Source: Maylandia zebra | Lineage: Eukaryota > Chordata > Actinopteri > Cichliformes > Cichlidae | Direction: 5' to 3' | Assembly: GCF_041146795.1 (NCBI RefSeq) | Contig: NC_135177.1 | Span: 37,830,560 to 37,894,559 of the forward strand | Length of the DNA: 64,000 nucleotides | Position numbers and translations under genes: made by a program | Shown here: piece by piece, positions 1-13,400 of the stretch | How the letters are laid out: each line of letters opens with the position of its first letter | Position numbering within the stretch: the first letter of the stretch is position 1 | Notes under the pieces: generated by a model | Databases searched by the model: none | Told to the model about the DNA's origin: nothing | What the model saw: the letters and a program-made list of their open reading frames with translations, nothing else

Positions 1-1370
1 CACGCACACAGACACACGCACACTGGAAATCCCAGAGACGGGTTAGATTTCCTCACAGACCAGCATCAAACACTCAAACCTTTAAAACCCCGCCCTTGCC
101 AAGCGTGAGGGGCAACCACACACTCTGACCTCTGACCTCCGGAACACAGACATCACCCGCTGGTTTAAGTCACTCCTGAGGTCCTGCTTTTTACATTTGA
201 GCTTTTTGTCTCCAGCAGTTTGGACAAAAGGGTGGAGCAAACTCCTCTCATCAAACCAGAGCTCCGCCTCTCTGGGCTCGCCTAGCCCGTTGTCATTAAA
301 ACGCACCAAACGGCACAAACACGGTGGGGCTGTCGGTGTCGGGCCTCCCTCTGCAGCAGTCTGACCTCTGACCCTTTAAACAGTTTCAACAAACTGTTCG
401 AGCACAGCAGGAAGTGAAGCACCTAAGAGGAAGTGAAACGGTTAATAATAATCCCGATCGCAGCTGAAACCGGAACCTCTCCTCCGCTGCGAGCGGCGGT
501 TTGTCTCGCACACCTGAAGAAGCGCCTGGTTTTCTCACGCTCCCTGACGCTGGTTAGAGGTCAGCGCTGCGATGATACGGCGTGAGGGAAAGTAACACAG
601 GTGTGTAACGAGGTCACCAAAGTACATGAAACTATGTACTACAAACGTGGAACCATGAGCAGGAGGTCACCTGACCTACAGGTACAGCCAACCACCTGCC
701 TCCATCTGCTCCTATCCCAGCATCGTCCTGCGCCGCACAGACATCTGCACCTGTGCAAACCAAACATCAGCTGATCACCTGTCACACCTGACTCAGGTGA
801 TGTGAGCCACATGTCAGGTGTGTTGTTTGGGCCAAACGCCTGAGCTGTCGATGCCTGACTCCGCCCAGGTGAGGCTCAGGTGTGCTGTTCTGTTCGAACC
901 CAGAGGTTACGCTCACACACATGCAGTGAGGGTGAGTGTGTGAGAGGAGTGTCTGAGCTCTGCTCGGGTCTCTAGCTTCCACAGACTGCACGCTTCACTT
1001 CCTGCTGAGCGACGCATCGATCACCAAACCGACCAATCTGGCAGCTCCAGCAGGACCGTGCCGAGCTAAGAAGACGGCGAGGTTTTACTGACCACGAGCA
1101 CGACGAAGCCTAACACACGAACAAACACAAACGGGCTCTTACTGCGATCGTGGATCGGTCCGTGCGTCCAGGCTGACGAGCTGTCAGTCACACGCCTCGC
1201 TCGCTGCAGCGCGTTAGAGCGAGCGGCTGCCACAGGAAGTGAGCGGTGCAGCGAGGGAGAAAAATAGAGCTTTCATTTCCAGTGTGAGCGCGAGCGGCGA
1301 GGCAGGAAGGTGTGAAAGCAGCGCTGTTTCCCCCGAAGTAGAGGTGACAGCAAACAGGAAGTGGGTGTGT

Positions 1371-1439
1371 CTGTGTGTGTGTGTGTGTGTGTGTGCGTGC
1401 GTGCGTGTGTGTGTCTGTGTGCGTGCGTGCGTGCGTGTG
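1371..1439. repeat. (TG)n/(TGCG)n compound microsatellite
   Basis: An alternating purine-pyrimidine tract of TG dinucleotides with interspersed GCGTGC steps. It directly adjoins the dispersed repeat that follows, and the same repeat family at 60.3-60.6 kb also starts in a (CA)n tract. Confidence 0.9.
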
Positions 1440-1440
1440 C

Positions 1441-1620
1441 CCGGTCCTCACACGTTTGAAGACATTTTTGAGGCTCAAAATGTGGTTTTAGTGTCAGGGT
1501 GACCATTAGGTTTACGTTCAGGGTCAGGCGTTCATTCATGGTTAGGGTTCGCAGCTAGGAAACCATTATGTCAATGAAGGTCCTCACTAAGATAGCTGAA
1601 CGGGGTTGTGTGTGTGTGTG
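1441..1620 (+). repeat. Dispersed repeat with (TG)n at both ends, copy A
   Basis: The segment starts with CCGGTCCTCACA, passes through AAAATGTGGTTTTAGTGTCAG and GGTTAGGGTT-like steps, and ends with AATGAAGGTCCTCACTAAGATAGCTG before another (TG)n run. A second copy in the opposite orientation lies at 60365-60600. The family is not identified from memory; it has no coding capacity. Confidence 0.7.
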
Positions 1621-4244
1621 TTAACTGGTAACTGGTACTAGCCACTGGGGGCGGGGTTTGTTGAATCACAGCGCCTCTGTGTCTCCCGGGGCGTCACGCT
1701 GCAGTCACTCACTGGCATCAGCAGCCTCAGTGACGTCACTGTCACATGACTGCCTGCGGCTGCGGTCACTCGCTCACATTTTCCCATCAGGCTCTGGGTG
1801 TTACGAAGGTGCTTCACTTCTTACCAGGTACATCACCATGGTAACCAATGCCGCACACCTTCGAGATTAGAGATCGACAGGTAAGAAACCATCACCTGCT
1901 GACCAATCAGATCTCAGGAAAAGGGCGTGAGCCCAGGAAGAGTCGTGTGTTTGCGTGAGCGTCGGTGACAAGAACACTATTGTTATTGGTCTGTTAGGAC
2001 GAGCATGTGACCCTGTGTCCAATCAGGAAGCGTCCAGTCCCAGTCTGGCATTTTATTTTTTATTTCCTGTCAGACCATTAAACTTCCCCCCGTCCACCGC
2101 TCCGAGGCCGCGGCGCCCGTTACCTAACGTTAGTCATACCGAACGCCGCAGAGAGCAGACCGAGGGAACCGTACGAGCATGCTCAGTAGTTCACCTCCAC
2201 ACCGTAAACACATTTAACCCGGATAAAACCCCGACCTTTAACCCTGACCGTCGGTGATCAGCTGGGCTGATGTGCACCTGAACCACGCCCACTCAAGTTT
2301 TACTTGGATGCTTTCTGCACCCTCGAAAAATGTCAGGTGATTACTCAGCGGCGCGCAGTTCGCTGAGGGACCAGAACAAAACCACAGAGCGTGCATCAGA
2401 GGTTAGCGAGCACGCTGCCTGAGCAGCTTACTGGGACCGCCCTCAGAACCACCCAGAACCTCTGATGTGTGCGTGAGATTCGCTGAGGCACAGGTGAGGT
2501 CATCGGGTCATCAGGTGGTTTCACGGGGACACAGTGAAGGACGCACTTCTGATCCTGCTCCACACTTCTGGAGCTTCAGGGATGTGCAGCTTTCTGAAGA
2601 ACAACCTCAGTGAAGCCGACCGGCATCATCATCATCATCGTGATGTCACTGAGTGCCTGTCACTCCAACTGCACCGGCCTTCTTCTTCTGTGGTCTCTTT
2701 AAAACAAACACTAAAACTCTTCATTACGGCCGCCTGAGCTCAGCAGCTCTCAGCTCCTTCAGAGCCCCACAGCGCAGCCGCCGTCGCTCAGAATCCACAG
2801 CAGCAAAGTTATTCAGTCCATAATTAAATGAATTCTTCGATCTGATGACAGCAGGGAGCTGAAATTTCCCAGAACTCTGTCTGTTACTCTGAGTCGCCTT
2901 CACTCCGTGTGACTGAAGCTGCTCTCGTATCCCAACCCGTCCTCGGCCCTCGGAGCTTAGAATCCCCCAGCAAGCCGAGCTATTTAAAGCATCGTGACAA
3001 AGGCCGGGGACGGTCAGCGACGCTCCGGCTGCTCCTTAAACTCTGACCGGCATCCAGAATATTCCTCACACAGACAGCACGGAAGGAGGTCCAGATACAC
3101 GAGGCTAAATTTAGTCTGTCCACAGAGCGCCGGAGCTCCGAGGACACACTGCCAGCTTCCAAAATTAAGTCACATGATGATGATGCAGCAACCGTGACGA
3201 AGAAGAACAACCGAGACACACAAACAGGCAGCAGGACGAAGCTTCGGCGTCTGCTTCAGTCACACCTCAGACCACAGCTCCTGGTCCCATATAGGACGAT
3301 GATGTCATCACGGATAACAGTGATGACATCAGGAAACACCAATGACAGCACAGGAAATAAAACGCTATTCATCACAGTGTCTGCTGCTTACAAACAGTCA
3401 TCAGATCATGTTGTTATTGTTAGTGTCATATTTGTCAGGTGAGTCCAGGTGAGCACCTGAACCGGAGGATAAACATGGAGGACACGAGAGAGCAGCAGGA
3501 GACAGGAATGGATTACAGAGGACATCCTGAAACAGGATCTGTGTGTGTGTGTGTGTGTCTGTGTGTGTGTTTTAGTGTTGAAGGTTTGGAGGCTCAGCAA
3601 TAAACTGAAGGACAAACAGAGCAGCTGACGCACCTGTGCACAGGTGAGCCGCTAGAATAAAAACTGAAGAGCACGAAACTAACAGCTGACCGTCACCAAG
3701 CAGCAAACCTGCGCTTCCTCCGAGCCAGCAGTCAGACTTCCTGTCTGCCCTAAAACAGGAAGTTATACCAGCCCAAAACAAATATGCTACCCTTTCAAAA
3801 TAAAACCACAGATTCAAAACACGACAGCTGCAGGCAAACACCGAGTGTGCGGTGTGATCGTCCTGACTGAGCGACTCCTGCATGGTTCAACAGACTAAAA
3901 ATGACCTTTGACCTCTGTTTGGTGATGCTGTAGGTCGCTGGTTCGATCCTGTCTACTCCACATATGGGGCAGCAAGCTAATCCACGGGAGCGTGCAGCGT
4001 GCGCGTTGGGCAGGAACTGCGCCTTGTAGAGCAACACAAGAATCAGACCAATCAGGCGTTTTCCTCAACAACACGCACGCTGTGTCTTCTGCATGTTGTT
4101 GTTCCAACATGGCTGACACCCACCTCCCCACCGAGGTCAGAGGTCATTTCTCAGACTCTGCTCTAAAAGGCCACACTAAATCGATCTCAAGTTCACTCGT
4201 GTTATTCTAAAGGAAAAAGGAAAAAACTCTGGACGTCGGCCAAC

Positions 4245-4808
4245 ATGGCAGAGCACGCTCAGACCGCTGAATCCATGACAACACGCACAGCTAACGGGTC
4301 AGAGGTCAAAGTTCAGCTTCCCCCTTCTGAGTCCACTTCAGTCACAGGAAGTCATCTTGCACTGACTGTGGATCAATCCACTGCTGAAAATAGTCCCTGC
4401 AGACTTCAGCTTCAGGAAACCTCCGAGGCCTTTTTAAAAACGCGGACGTGTGGCGACCGTTCAAAAACACTTCCATCACAGGAGGACAGAGGTCAGAGGT
4501 CAGCCCGACCAGTCCCGTTACATAACTGTCAGCTCACGCCCCGCAGCAACGTTCGGGACATGAAACCGTCCAAATGGAGGCTGAGTCGTTGCGTAATGTC
4601 CTGGAAACAGAGTCGCTCACGCGTCCCAGTTCAGCGCGGAGGCAGTGAACGCATCACAGGAAGAATGCTGAGCCCCAAGTCTGCAGACGCGGCGTTCCAG
4701 TTTATGCTCCAGTCGGCTCGTAACGCTCCCATCCCACCACATTCTGCACCCCTAAAACCACCCAGTGCTAAAACCAGCACTAACCAGTCCTCATGCACAA
4801 ACCACTAA
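4245..4808 (+). other. Unassigned open reading frame, 187 codons
   Basis: An ATG-started frame that is Ser/Thr/Arg-rich, with no domain I recognise, no signal peptide and no membrane segment. There are no neighbouring exons in phase. In about 50% GC DNA a frame of this length can occur by chance, so I regard it as probably non-coding. It is listed because it is the longest open frame in the first 6 kb that starts with a true ATG. Confidence 0.12.
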
Positions 4809-5122
4809 AACTAAACCAGCTCCTGACCGGGTCTCAGAGTCGACCCACAAATTCAGTCCATCACTATTTACAGTTAGTCAGGTCAAAGGTCATCCAGGTG
4901 GTACACCGAAGGTCAGATTATGAAGATGAATGTGATGAATGTGACCACGCCCCCTTTATGGTTGCAATGGTAATAACCTGCTCATGTGTAACCAGCTCCG
5001 TTTCAGCTCAGAGTAAAGGTTAAAGGTCACCTTCATGTATCAAAGGTCTGAGCAGCAGGTCTCATTTCTAACACGAGACAGGAGCGTGTCAGCAAAAAAA
5101 CCACAGACGTCCAATCAGGAGC

Positions 5123-5303
5123 AGGGATAGCTCAGTAGGTAAAGTGGTCGCCCCATGATCGGAAGGTCGGCGGTTCGAATCCACTTAACGGCTACCCTGA
5201 GGTACCCCTGAGCAAGGTACCGTCCCTACACACTGCTCCCCGAGTGAATGGGTCAAATGCAGAGAAAAACAAGTAATTTCCCCATGGGGATCAATAAAGT
5301 ATC

Positions 5304-5334
<31 letters not shown>

Positions 5335-5335
5335 T
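5123..5335 (+). mobile_element. tRNA-derived SINE
   Basis: The head has RNA polymerase III promoter boxes: an A-box-like TAGCTCAGTAGG near 5128 and a B box GGTTCGAATCC near 5172. It is followed by a SINE body (CCTGAGCAAGGTACCGTCCC and ATGGGTCAAATGCAGAG) and ends in a run of ATT trinucleotides. The body after the tRNA-like head and the simple-repeat tail distinguish it from a functional tRNA gene. Confidence 0.8.
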
Positions 5336-5862
5336 AAATAACTGCTACGAGGCCACGCCCTCTGATGACATCACACAGTCTGGGCGGTTTTCAGCCTTCA
5401 GGTGTGCAGCAGGTATGTTATCAGCGTCTGACACGCTCCTGTTCTTTGTGATCCGTCACATGACCGCGGCTTCGCTCTGCAGCTACAAATTCTTTGCAAG
5501 AAGCGACACGTCCTGCGGGCGTCTCAGGTTTCCTCGCCGCCACAGCTTTGCTGCGTTTACCTGTTCTAGTCACACGGACCAATCACATCCAAGCCAGGCC
5601 TCAGGAAGGAAGTCATGTGACTTGCATGAAGCTGGTTTCACATCAGAATTATTAACATTTCATTTTCAGTTCGAGTTATTTTGAGTTCTTTTTTATATTT
5701 TATTGAATTTTAAATACATTTATTTTTTATTTCCTCGATTGTTGCTGCTCGTGTTCACTTTTCCTCCTTTGTTAATCGCTGACCTGCCGTACAATGAAAA
5801 TATGAATCTATTGATTGCTGTTTGTATCAGCAGCAAACTGATCGATCGGTATTGATCAGTTT

Positions 5863-6125
5863 TAATAATAATAATAAATAATAATGGATTGCATTTATAT
5901 AGCGCTGTACAATCCCACTGTTCACTCACTCTCACATTCATACACTGGTGGAGGCAGCTACAGCTGCAGCCACAGCTGCCCTAGGGCAGACTGACAGAGG
6001 CCAGGCTGCCACATCGCGCCATCGGCCCCTCTGACCACCACCAGTAGGCGGCAGGTGAAGCGTGTTGCCCAAGGACGCAACGACCGAGACTGTCCGAGCC
6101 AGGGCTCGAACCGGCAACCAGATGA
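5863..6125 (-). mobile_element. tRNA-derived SINE-like element, minus orientation
   Basis: On the minus strand a B-box-like GGTTCGAGCCC lies at 6112-6102, followed by a body containing sequences common in fish interspersed repeats. The element ends at an AT-rich (TTA)n/(TAT)n tail at 5863-5883, just beyond GCATTTATATAGCGCT. The tail type matches the SINE at 5.1 kb, but the body is different. The family name is not certain. Confidence 0.65.
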
Positions 6126-6639
6126 TCAGATGATCGAGCTCACCGTGCTGATTTCTGATTTGTCCGTTTTAATAATCTGATGATTTCGTTCTCCATGAAA
6201 GCAAACCTACAACACAGACAGGGACAAATTAAAGGAAAAAGAACGGGAAGGTGAGCTTGGCTCTGACTGAGGAGGAAGGAGCCTCCGTGGATTTCACCTG
6301 AGCTCAGGCTTTGTGGTTGCAGGTTAGAGGGCTCTGTCTACCTTCAGGAGTTTGAGGATGATGGTGGAGCTCAGTGCTGGAGGAGTGATGCAGAAGAGAA
6401 AGCAGCAGCAGCTTCCTTCATGCAGGCTTTTCCTTTAATTTGTCCCCCGCTGAACATGACTCGTAGGTGCAACAAGGAGACAGACAGGTGTGCAGACAGG
6501 TGCTGGTGCTGGGGGGGACATCAGCTGCGGGACATCCAAAACCTCCTCCACAACATCCCAGCGGGGTTCCATTATCGGACAGGGCTCTGCACGCGTCATT
6601 TCCACGCTTCAATAAACAGGTTCGAGACTGAAGAACGGT

Positions 6640-7140
6640 GAAAACCACCACATAGCTCCGGGTTAGGCCTTCTCTGAGCCCGCGGACCGACGCTGGCCGC
6701 CGCCGGAGCGCCGAGCGGCCCCAGCTGGACGCGGGTTCCATTATCGGACGGAGAATGGCCGCCTGGGTGCGCTCGTTTTTGAGTCCCGTTCTGCGCGTTT
6801 ACCGCAACGCGACCCGCTTTCGCGAACAGCGGGATCACGGCGAGCCCACCGAGGCCCGCTGGAGCACGGTTCCGTTCCTCCCGGTTCGCACACCGGGCAG
6901 CTGTAGATGTTGACATTAAACGCGGTTCCGTTAAGCTAGTCCCACCCGCAGCTAGCGCGGCGGTCGCTCCGAGTCGCGCGTGAAACACGGCCCGTTCTCC
7001 TCGGCCCCTCCGGTCCCCGGTACCTGTGTGTCGGTGCTGGTTGTTCCCGCGGCGGGCTCTACGGTCCATGATCAGGTCATTCTCTCACATGTGACGTCCA
7101 TGTTTGTCCGTCTGCTCCGACGAGCCGCAGCAGGCAAGCA
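6640..7140. promoter_or_regulatory. Orphan CpG-rich block (possible promoter)
   Basis: The block is dense in CpG (for example GCGCGTTTACCGCAACGCGACCC and GAGTCGCGCG) compared with both flanks, the usual sign of a vertebrate unmethylated promoter. A donor-like ACACAG|GTACCG lies on the minus strand at 7024, so a leftward untranslated first exon is possible. No protein family is recognisable in its open frames, which look like by-products of GC content. Confidence 0.4.
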
Positions 7141-7539
7141 GCCAATTGGCGTCAACAGCGCCGACAGCTTCCGGTAAACCCCTTCAAAATAAAATCATTT
7201 TAAACGGCCCTCAACCACAACAACAAAATTCCACAGTCTCGTTATTTCGCCATATTAATTAACACAATCGTTACATTTGATATGGTCTAATGTTATTATA
7301 TATTAACGCTAACACAGCGAGACAACCAGTCACTCTCACACCTGTGGGCGAGAACCCACGCAGACTCGACACAGACTTCCTGTGAGACACCCCCCACCCG
7401 AGTAACCAGGTAAACATATCTCTCTCAAGGGTTCATAAATATACTTATATAATAATACTCTGAAAATTCAAAAGGTATGTTCTGAATAAAATAACATCAG
7501 AATATATTTCCGTTTTTCATATTCAAGTAAACAAAATGG

Positions 7540-10440
7540 TGTTTTGATCCTTATTAATACAAAATTAAGCTTCGTGTTGCTGAAAAATATAATGATAAAG
7601 AAGCTTTAATCAGTGGGGTCCGAGTGGCTTTGTGTGATTTCTATGCACCTAATAAAGAAGAGCCAGATTTTTTTCACAGAATTAACAAGATGTGTAATCG
7701 TGAGGGGCAGGTAATACTGGCCGGAGATAATCAATAAGAACAAACCCAGGGACAGAGAGGCTACTCGATTACTGATGGAGGGTCTTTGCCTAGTGGACAT
7801 TTGGAGGTTAGTTAATCCTAGTTCAAGGGAATATACATTTTACTCCAATTGTCATAAAAAGTATTCAAGGTTAGATTTCGCCATAATATCAAAGTCTTTG
7901 GTCGATTCAGTTGTCGACTGTGAGATTGGTGCCATTGCCGTTAGTGATCATAGAGGTGCAAATGGATTTAAACACAGACAGAACAAAGACGGGTCTCTGG
8001 AGGCTGAACACGATGTTGTTGCAGAACAACAGTTAGTGAGGAGTTAACAAACGAGCTTAAAATTTTCTTTGAAATCAACATGGGCTCCACAGATAAAGTA
8101 GCCACAGTTTGGGAAGCGTCCGAAGCATATATAAGAGGAAAGATAATTGCATATGCGACAAAAGAAACGTGATCTAGAACGGGAAAAAACTTTACATAAA
8201 GAAATACGCGAATTGGAGAAGGATTTAGCGAGACAATACTCAAATGATAAATACCAGCTGAATGACATTTATAACAAAAAGGCGGAATATGCCTTATTTA
8301 GGCTTAAAACAAAGAATGATAGACTATTAGCGAGGCAACCGAAGCAGCAAGAAAATTTAAATAATATATCTTTGATTAAGAAAGACAGCCAAGTGGTTAC
8401 TCATCAAAAGAAATAAATTCAATTTTCAAATCATTTTATCAGATTTGTACACCTCTGCTGGTGCACTTCATGAGGAGGAGGTGAGGACATTTTTTCAGCT
8501 CTACAATGACTCTTTCTGAGGAACAGAAAACAAGACTATAACTGAAGAAGAGGTCAGAGCTGCGATCTCATCCATGAAAAATGGGAAATCGCCAGGCTTG
8601 GATGGCTTCCCGATTGAGTATTATAAGAAATATATTGATATTTTAGCTCCAGTCTTGATAAAGTTTATCTTGATGCACTAGAAATAGGCTCCTTACCGAG
8701 TACATTTAACGACCCGGCAAATTACCGGCAATAAGACTCGTAGGAGTCGATTGCAAAATTTTGACGAAGGTTTTGGCCTTCCGCTTAGATCACATATTAC
8801 CAGATATCATCAATGGTGATCAGGTTGGTTTTATTAAGAATAGGTCTTCAGCTGATAACATTAAACTTCTTCATCTCATGCACAGAAGCAAATCTAGCCC
8901 CAGTTGTGGTCTTGATGCCGAGAAGGCTTCCTTATGACAACCCTTGCAAGGTTCGGGCCTGGGTTTTGTAACTGGGTCAAAACTGTATATGCAAGTCCAA
9001 GGGCAGCAGTTTTGACAAATGGATTGGTGTCAGAGTTTTTCCATCTCACTCGCGGGACCCGGCTGGGGTGTTCTTCGTCCCCGCTGCTCTTCACAATATT
9101 TCTGGAACCACTGGCCTTGGCTATTCGAGCTAACAGGGATGTCAGAGGTGTTCATGCAGGGGTATGGAGCACACGTTATTTCTATATGCTGACGACATCT
9201 TAGCAGTACTAACGGATCCCATGCAGTCTCTGCCAGCGCTACTCACATGTGTTGAGTCATTTTCAAGGTTGTCAGGTTATAAGATAAATGGCATCTCATT
9301 TAAGACAACCTTATATCGCTATGGAACAACACTGCTGTACAGACACGGTGTTCTGGAAGGAATTGGCTTGTCAAAGGCATACACAGGATGAGTCATCTTT
9401 ACTCAGGAGGAGGGTTTACGTCATTCACTGAAATAACCCAAAAATGTGGTTTGATAAGAGAAACTTTTTTGGAAATATTTACAAATAAGGGTAAAGGAAA
9501 ATTTACTCAAAGCTCAAATACGGTGGTGGAGTTTTTAGAATTGTCCAGTTCAGCACACAGAGCAGCTGTTCTCTGTTTAACAATCCAAAAAAAGGGATCT
9601 GTGAGAACTTGAGGATTATATGGCAACGAGATCTGAGTTGTGTAATTTCTAAAGAAGACTGGTGCAGAATTTTGTCATTCTCTGATAAATATATAAGAGA
9701 GGTCAGGGGTACATTTACTCAGTACAAATTAATACACAGGTGGTACTTCACTCCGTCCAAACTTTATAGAATGGGAATCAGTCCCAGTAATATATGCTGG
9801 AAATGTAGTTCAGATCCTGGGACATTTATGCATGCTATTGGGAATGTGGGAAAGTTTGTCCCTTTTGGCAAGAAGTATTGGACAGAATAGGAAGGTGGAT
9901 TGGTTTGATGATACCCCCGTCACCAAGACTGTGCTTATTAGGGGATCGGTCGGTGTTACCTGGGGTTTCAAAATATGATTTTGTGGTTATAAAGGTGGGG
10001 GCGATCGCAGCGGCCCGAGTTATTCTCAGTGTGTGGGAGGAACCATCTCTATAATAGGGGGGAAGAAAATATGCTGAAATGGTGTCGTACGAAAAATTCT
10101 TGGCTAAGATTAATGATGACAGGGAGGGTTTTGACAAATCATGGGGACGTGTTTTAGGCTGAGATGGTTGGATTTTATTTTGTCAGGGCAATTATCTTTA
10201 GGCAAACTTTATGCTTGCTGTGTTGTATGTTTGTTCAGGCACTCAGGAAGGGAATAACTTAAGAATTTGATTTTATTGTCCTTTTTGTGTGTACTGATAG
10301 TAACTATTGAAAATAGACCCAAAATGCAAAGGTGACTTAACCATGGGACTGGAAGCTGTCTTTTTTGTTGTTGTTGTTGTTTGTTTTTGTTTGGTTAAAT
10401 GTTAAAAACAAATAAAGACTTCAATGACAAAAAAAAAGAA
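7540..10440 (+). mobile_element. Decayed L1-like non-LTR retrotransposon (ORF2 remnant)
   Basis: Translated pieces in several frames match an endonuclease domain (fragments such as GVRVALCDFYAPN near 7615, DFAIISKSL near 7875 and AVSDHRGA near 7940), then a reverse transcriptase (NGKSPGLDGFPIEYYK near 8580 and the catalytic FLYADDI near 9180) and a C-terminal region with Trp/Cys residues near 9790. Stops and frameshifts break the frame throughout, so it is dead. The 3' end is an AATAAA-containing segment and poly(A) near 10410-10440. The 5' end is truncated. L1/Tx1 superfamily is inferred from the endonuclease and RT motifs. Confidence 0.85.
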
Positions 10441-13400
10441 GAAGAAGATATTTCAGCTCGTTATCAGCAGAAAGTCTGAGACGGGTGATGACAGACAGGT
10501 GGGGACGGACAGATGGGGACACCTCCCAGTATGTTCACTGGTTCCCAGAGTAAGCAGCATCACACCTCTGTGATACTTAAACTTTTCACAGAAACAGAGA
10601 GTCAGCGTTTCAGTTTCAGCTTTATTTCTTTATTTTCTGTAAAACACGGTGAACCTCCAGCCGCTGCGCTTTAAAAACACCTCTGGGTTCAAAACGTTTT
10701 CATATGTACAACACTCAACGTTCCCTGGTTATGACAATAAAAATCTCAATAGAAACAAACTTTATCATTCAAATATGAAGCAACAGACGCAGAGCGCTCA
10801 GCTGTTCTCGTTTTGTTTTTTAACTCTGGAGTCTAAAAAAAACATGAAAAAAAACTATAAACATTAATGACAGAAATTAATATCAATAAAAAATATGAAA
10901 AATATGAAATATGGCCTTTAACTGATCCCTAATCCACACACAGGTCAGCAGCGCCCTCCACTGGCAGAGACTGGAACTGCAGGCTTACTCTGCACAGTTA
11001 TTGCATAACAAGAAAACAGTCTCACACGCACGCACACGCACACACACACGCGCGCGCGCACACACGCACGCACACATGAATTCTGGGATTTCTTCCTCAG
11101 TTTTGAACTTTTTGACCTACTGAACGTCGTATGAAAGGAAAAAACAAACAAAACATTAAACAGGAAGTAAAACACGATTTTGTTCCAGGATCGCCGCACG
11201 AAGCTTCTCCGTCCGTTTGATCGAACGCGTTTTGGTTTTATTCTAACAGAAGAAGAAAAAAGAAACGCTGCTGCTGAACACGAAGGCGTCTCCGATTCCA
11301 CCAAAGAAACTTTTAATAAAATATTTCATATTTTTATTTGTATTCATGGTGTGAACATGATCAAAGCTTCATCTATAAACACTAAAGTCACCTCTGAGCT
11401 TTTCTTTAAAAAAAATTTTCTGCCTCTGTGACGGCTGACATCCTTATATGGTCATGTGCTCCTCTGCAGGCTTCCAAAAGCTGACCAATCAGGCCTTAGC
11501 GTTTGGAGTGAGAGTGGAGGTCAGATTATGCAGAACTTTACAGCCTGGAACAGGAAGTGCTTTTCAAAATGAGTCATTTATTATTGTTAAATGAAAACTA
11601 GAAGAAGAAATATTTAAGATTTAACCCTGTGAAACGTGTCCGATTATATTTGTAATATTCTCTCAGATTCAAAAAGTAGAAAAAAGCATTTTAATAAAAT
11701 TACGGCTTTAATCTCAGAAAATATTCGAGCTTTTTAATCTTTCTGTACCTGCGGTGGTCCTGACACAGGCGCCGCCGCGGCCCGAGGGCGCCGCCGCGCC
11801 TCCTCCGGGAGGAGGTGCAAAGATCACACGTCCAGACCCGAGTGCAGCACTTTGACTTCTTGGGATTTTCATGACGTGACCCGATTGGCTGACGCCTGTG
11901 ATGACGCGAAGTGCGGTGCATTTTTATTGGCTGCTCTACGGCAGCCTGTCAGTGTGAACATATTGGTCAGATCAGGTGGCGATCAATGAGCTGATCAGGT
12001 ATTGATCGACGGAGCGAAAGCTGACCTCTCGCCTCGGGTCACTGAGACTGAAGGACGAGGTCAATCGATCAATGACTGGAGCGGCTGCTGCTCGTGATGG
12101 CCGGGCTGAGGTGGGAGGAGCTTGTCTGCAGGTCCTCAGAGATCAGCTTCATTTCGTTTTTCCCGTCCTCGACTGTGACCTTTATCTTGTGAGCGACCTG
12201 CAGGGGGCAGCAGATACACCTGAACCTCCAGTCCCACTGCTCTTCCTCACCTTCGTCACCTCCCGACCTCCTGAAACCAGCAAGGCTGCTCTGAAGCTCC
12301 TCCCCCAACACGCTTGCTTTGGACTCAAGGTTTCCCAAAACCTTCCAGGCTGAAACAGGAAGGATTTTGATTGCGTTTTAATCGTTCGGGGTGGTTCCTA
12401 CGGCAGCCGGTCAGGGCCATGATGGAATATCTTATCTTTAAATACAAAAAACATTTATCCTTTCAGGATTATAAATTCTTTTTTCTAATAAACCTCATCA
12501 GGCGGCTTTCATTAACGCGGCTCTAATAATCTATGTGTTTATTTTGGTTATGATGTCGAATTTTCAGATTAAAGCAGCAAACGAGGAAACATTTAAAAAT
12601 AATTTTCCTCGTAAATGTACGACTTTTATATTTGTTTTTCGCTCCTCGTGAAACTTCCGTAAATTTAAATTCATTCAAACATTTTCAGAATAAAATAAAA
12701 TCTGTTTAAAACAGAAAGAGAGATTTTGTAGTCGTGCAGCTTCCTGTCAGGCTCCGATTGATCACAATCACATGTGTTGATAACGCGCTCTTACATTTGT
12801 TTTAAGGCGGGGCTGGGACTCTGCTGGGACCTCGCCATCCTGGGCGAGCGCATCGAGCTTCGACCTTCAAGCGGTCAGGCAGACGTGCGGGCTGATCTCA
12901 CAAAGGTGGCGGCGAGCTAAACGCTTTCTTCTTAAATATGATTTTTATATCTGAGTTATTTACAAAAATAAAAACTTTATACTTGAGTTCATAAAAACAC
13001 ACGAGGAGGAGGAAGGCTCGCACTCCTCTTTGAAAAGCATCACTTTGGGTTCAAAGGTCAGCTGACCATCTGCAGGCGGCGGGAATGTGGATGTAACAGA
13101 CAGACGTAAGCTGGTCAAAGGCGCCGTCGATGCTCCGCCTTCAGATCAGCTGACACTCACACAGAGAAGCCAAAGAGCAAGCAGATCGTGTGATGACACG
13201 GGACGCGTCGACTCACAGCGCCGAAGCGGGACATGGTGGGTGTGTCCATTCTTCATGTACAGACGCCGTGCAGCCACGGCAGTTCTCCAGCTGAGGGGCG
13301 TGTTCTCCTGACGAGCCTCGGCGGGATAAAACTCGGCAATGCTCAGCTGCTGTAGGTCGACGCTCGTGTCCAGTCAGAGGCAACGTAAAGGTGGGCGGGT

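Larger units (their letters stand above)
1..5122. other. Leading non-coding stretch, no recognisable gene
   Basis: I see no exon chain or conserved protein motif on either strand. The stretch holds a (TG)n/(TGCG)n microsatellite near 1371-1439, a dispersed repeat at 1441-1620, a short (TG)n tract at 3541-3570, and one open frame of 187 codons at 4245-4808 (listed separately). It may be the flank or a long intron of a gene outside the window. In human the neighbour beyond CRTC2 is DENND4B, but I could not find any of its exons here. Confidence 0.5.

Noticed and set aside
3925..3965. B-box-like GGTTCGATCC near 3940
   Set aside because: No convincing A box, cloverleaf or SINE body around it, so neither a tRNA nor a SINE could be supported.
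1..6400. Possible DENND4B exons, expected from human gene order
   Set aside because: I searched both strands for DENN-domain-like strings with splice borders and found none.
6596..7069. 157-codon minus frame in the CpG-rich block
   Set aside because: Arg/Ala/Gly-rich composition is what GC-rich promoter DNA gives by chance; no domain is seen.
12069..12338. Minus-strand 89-codon frame downstream of crtc2 that looked protein-like
   Set aside because: The first codon is TTG, with no ATG start, no family match and no splice support; it lies in the probable crtc2 3' UTR.
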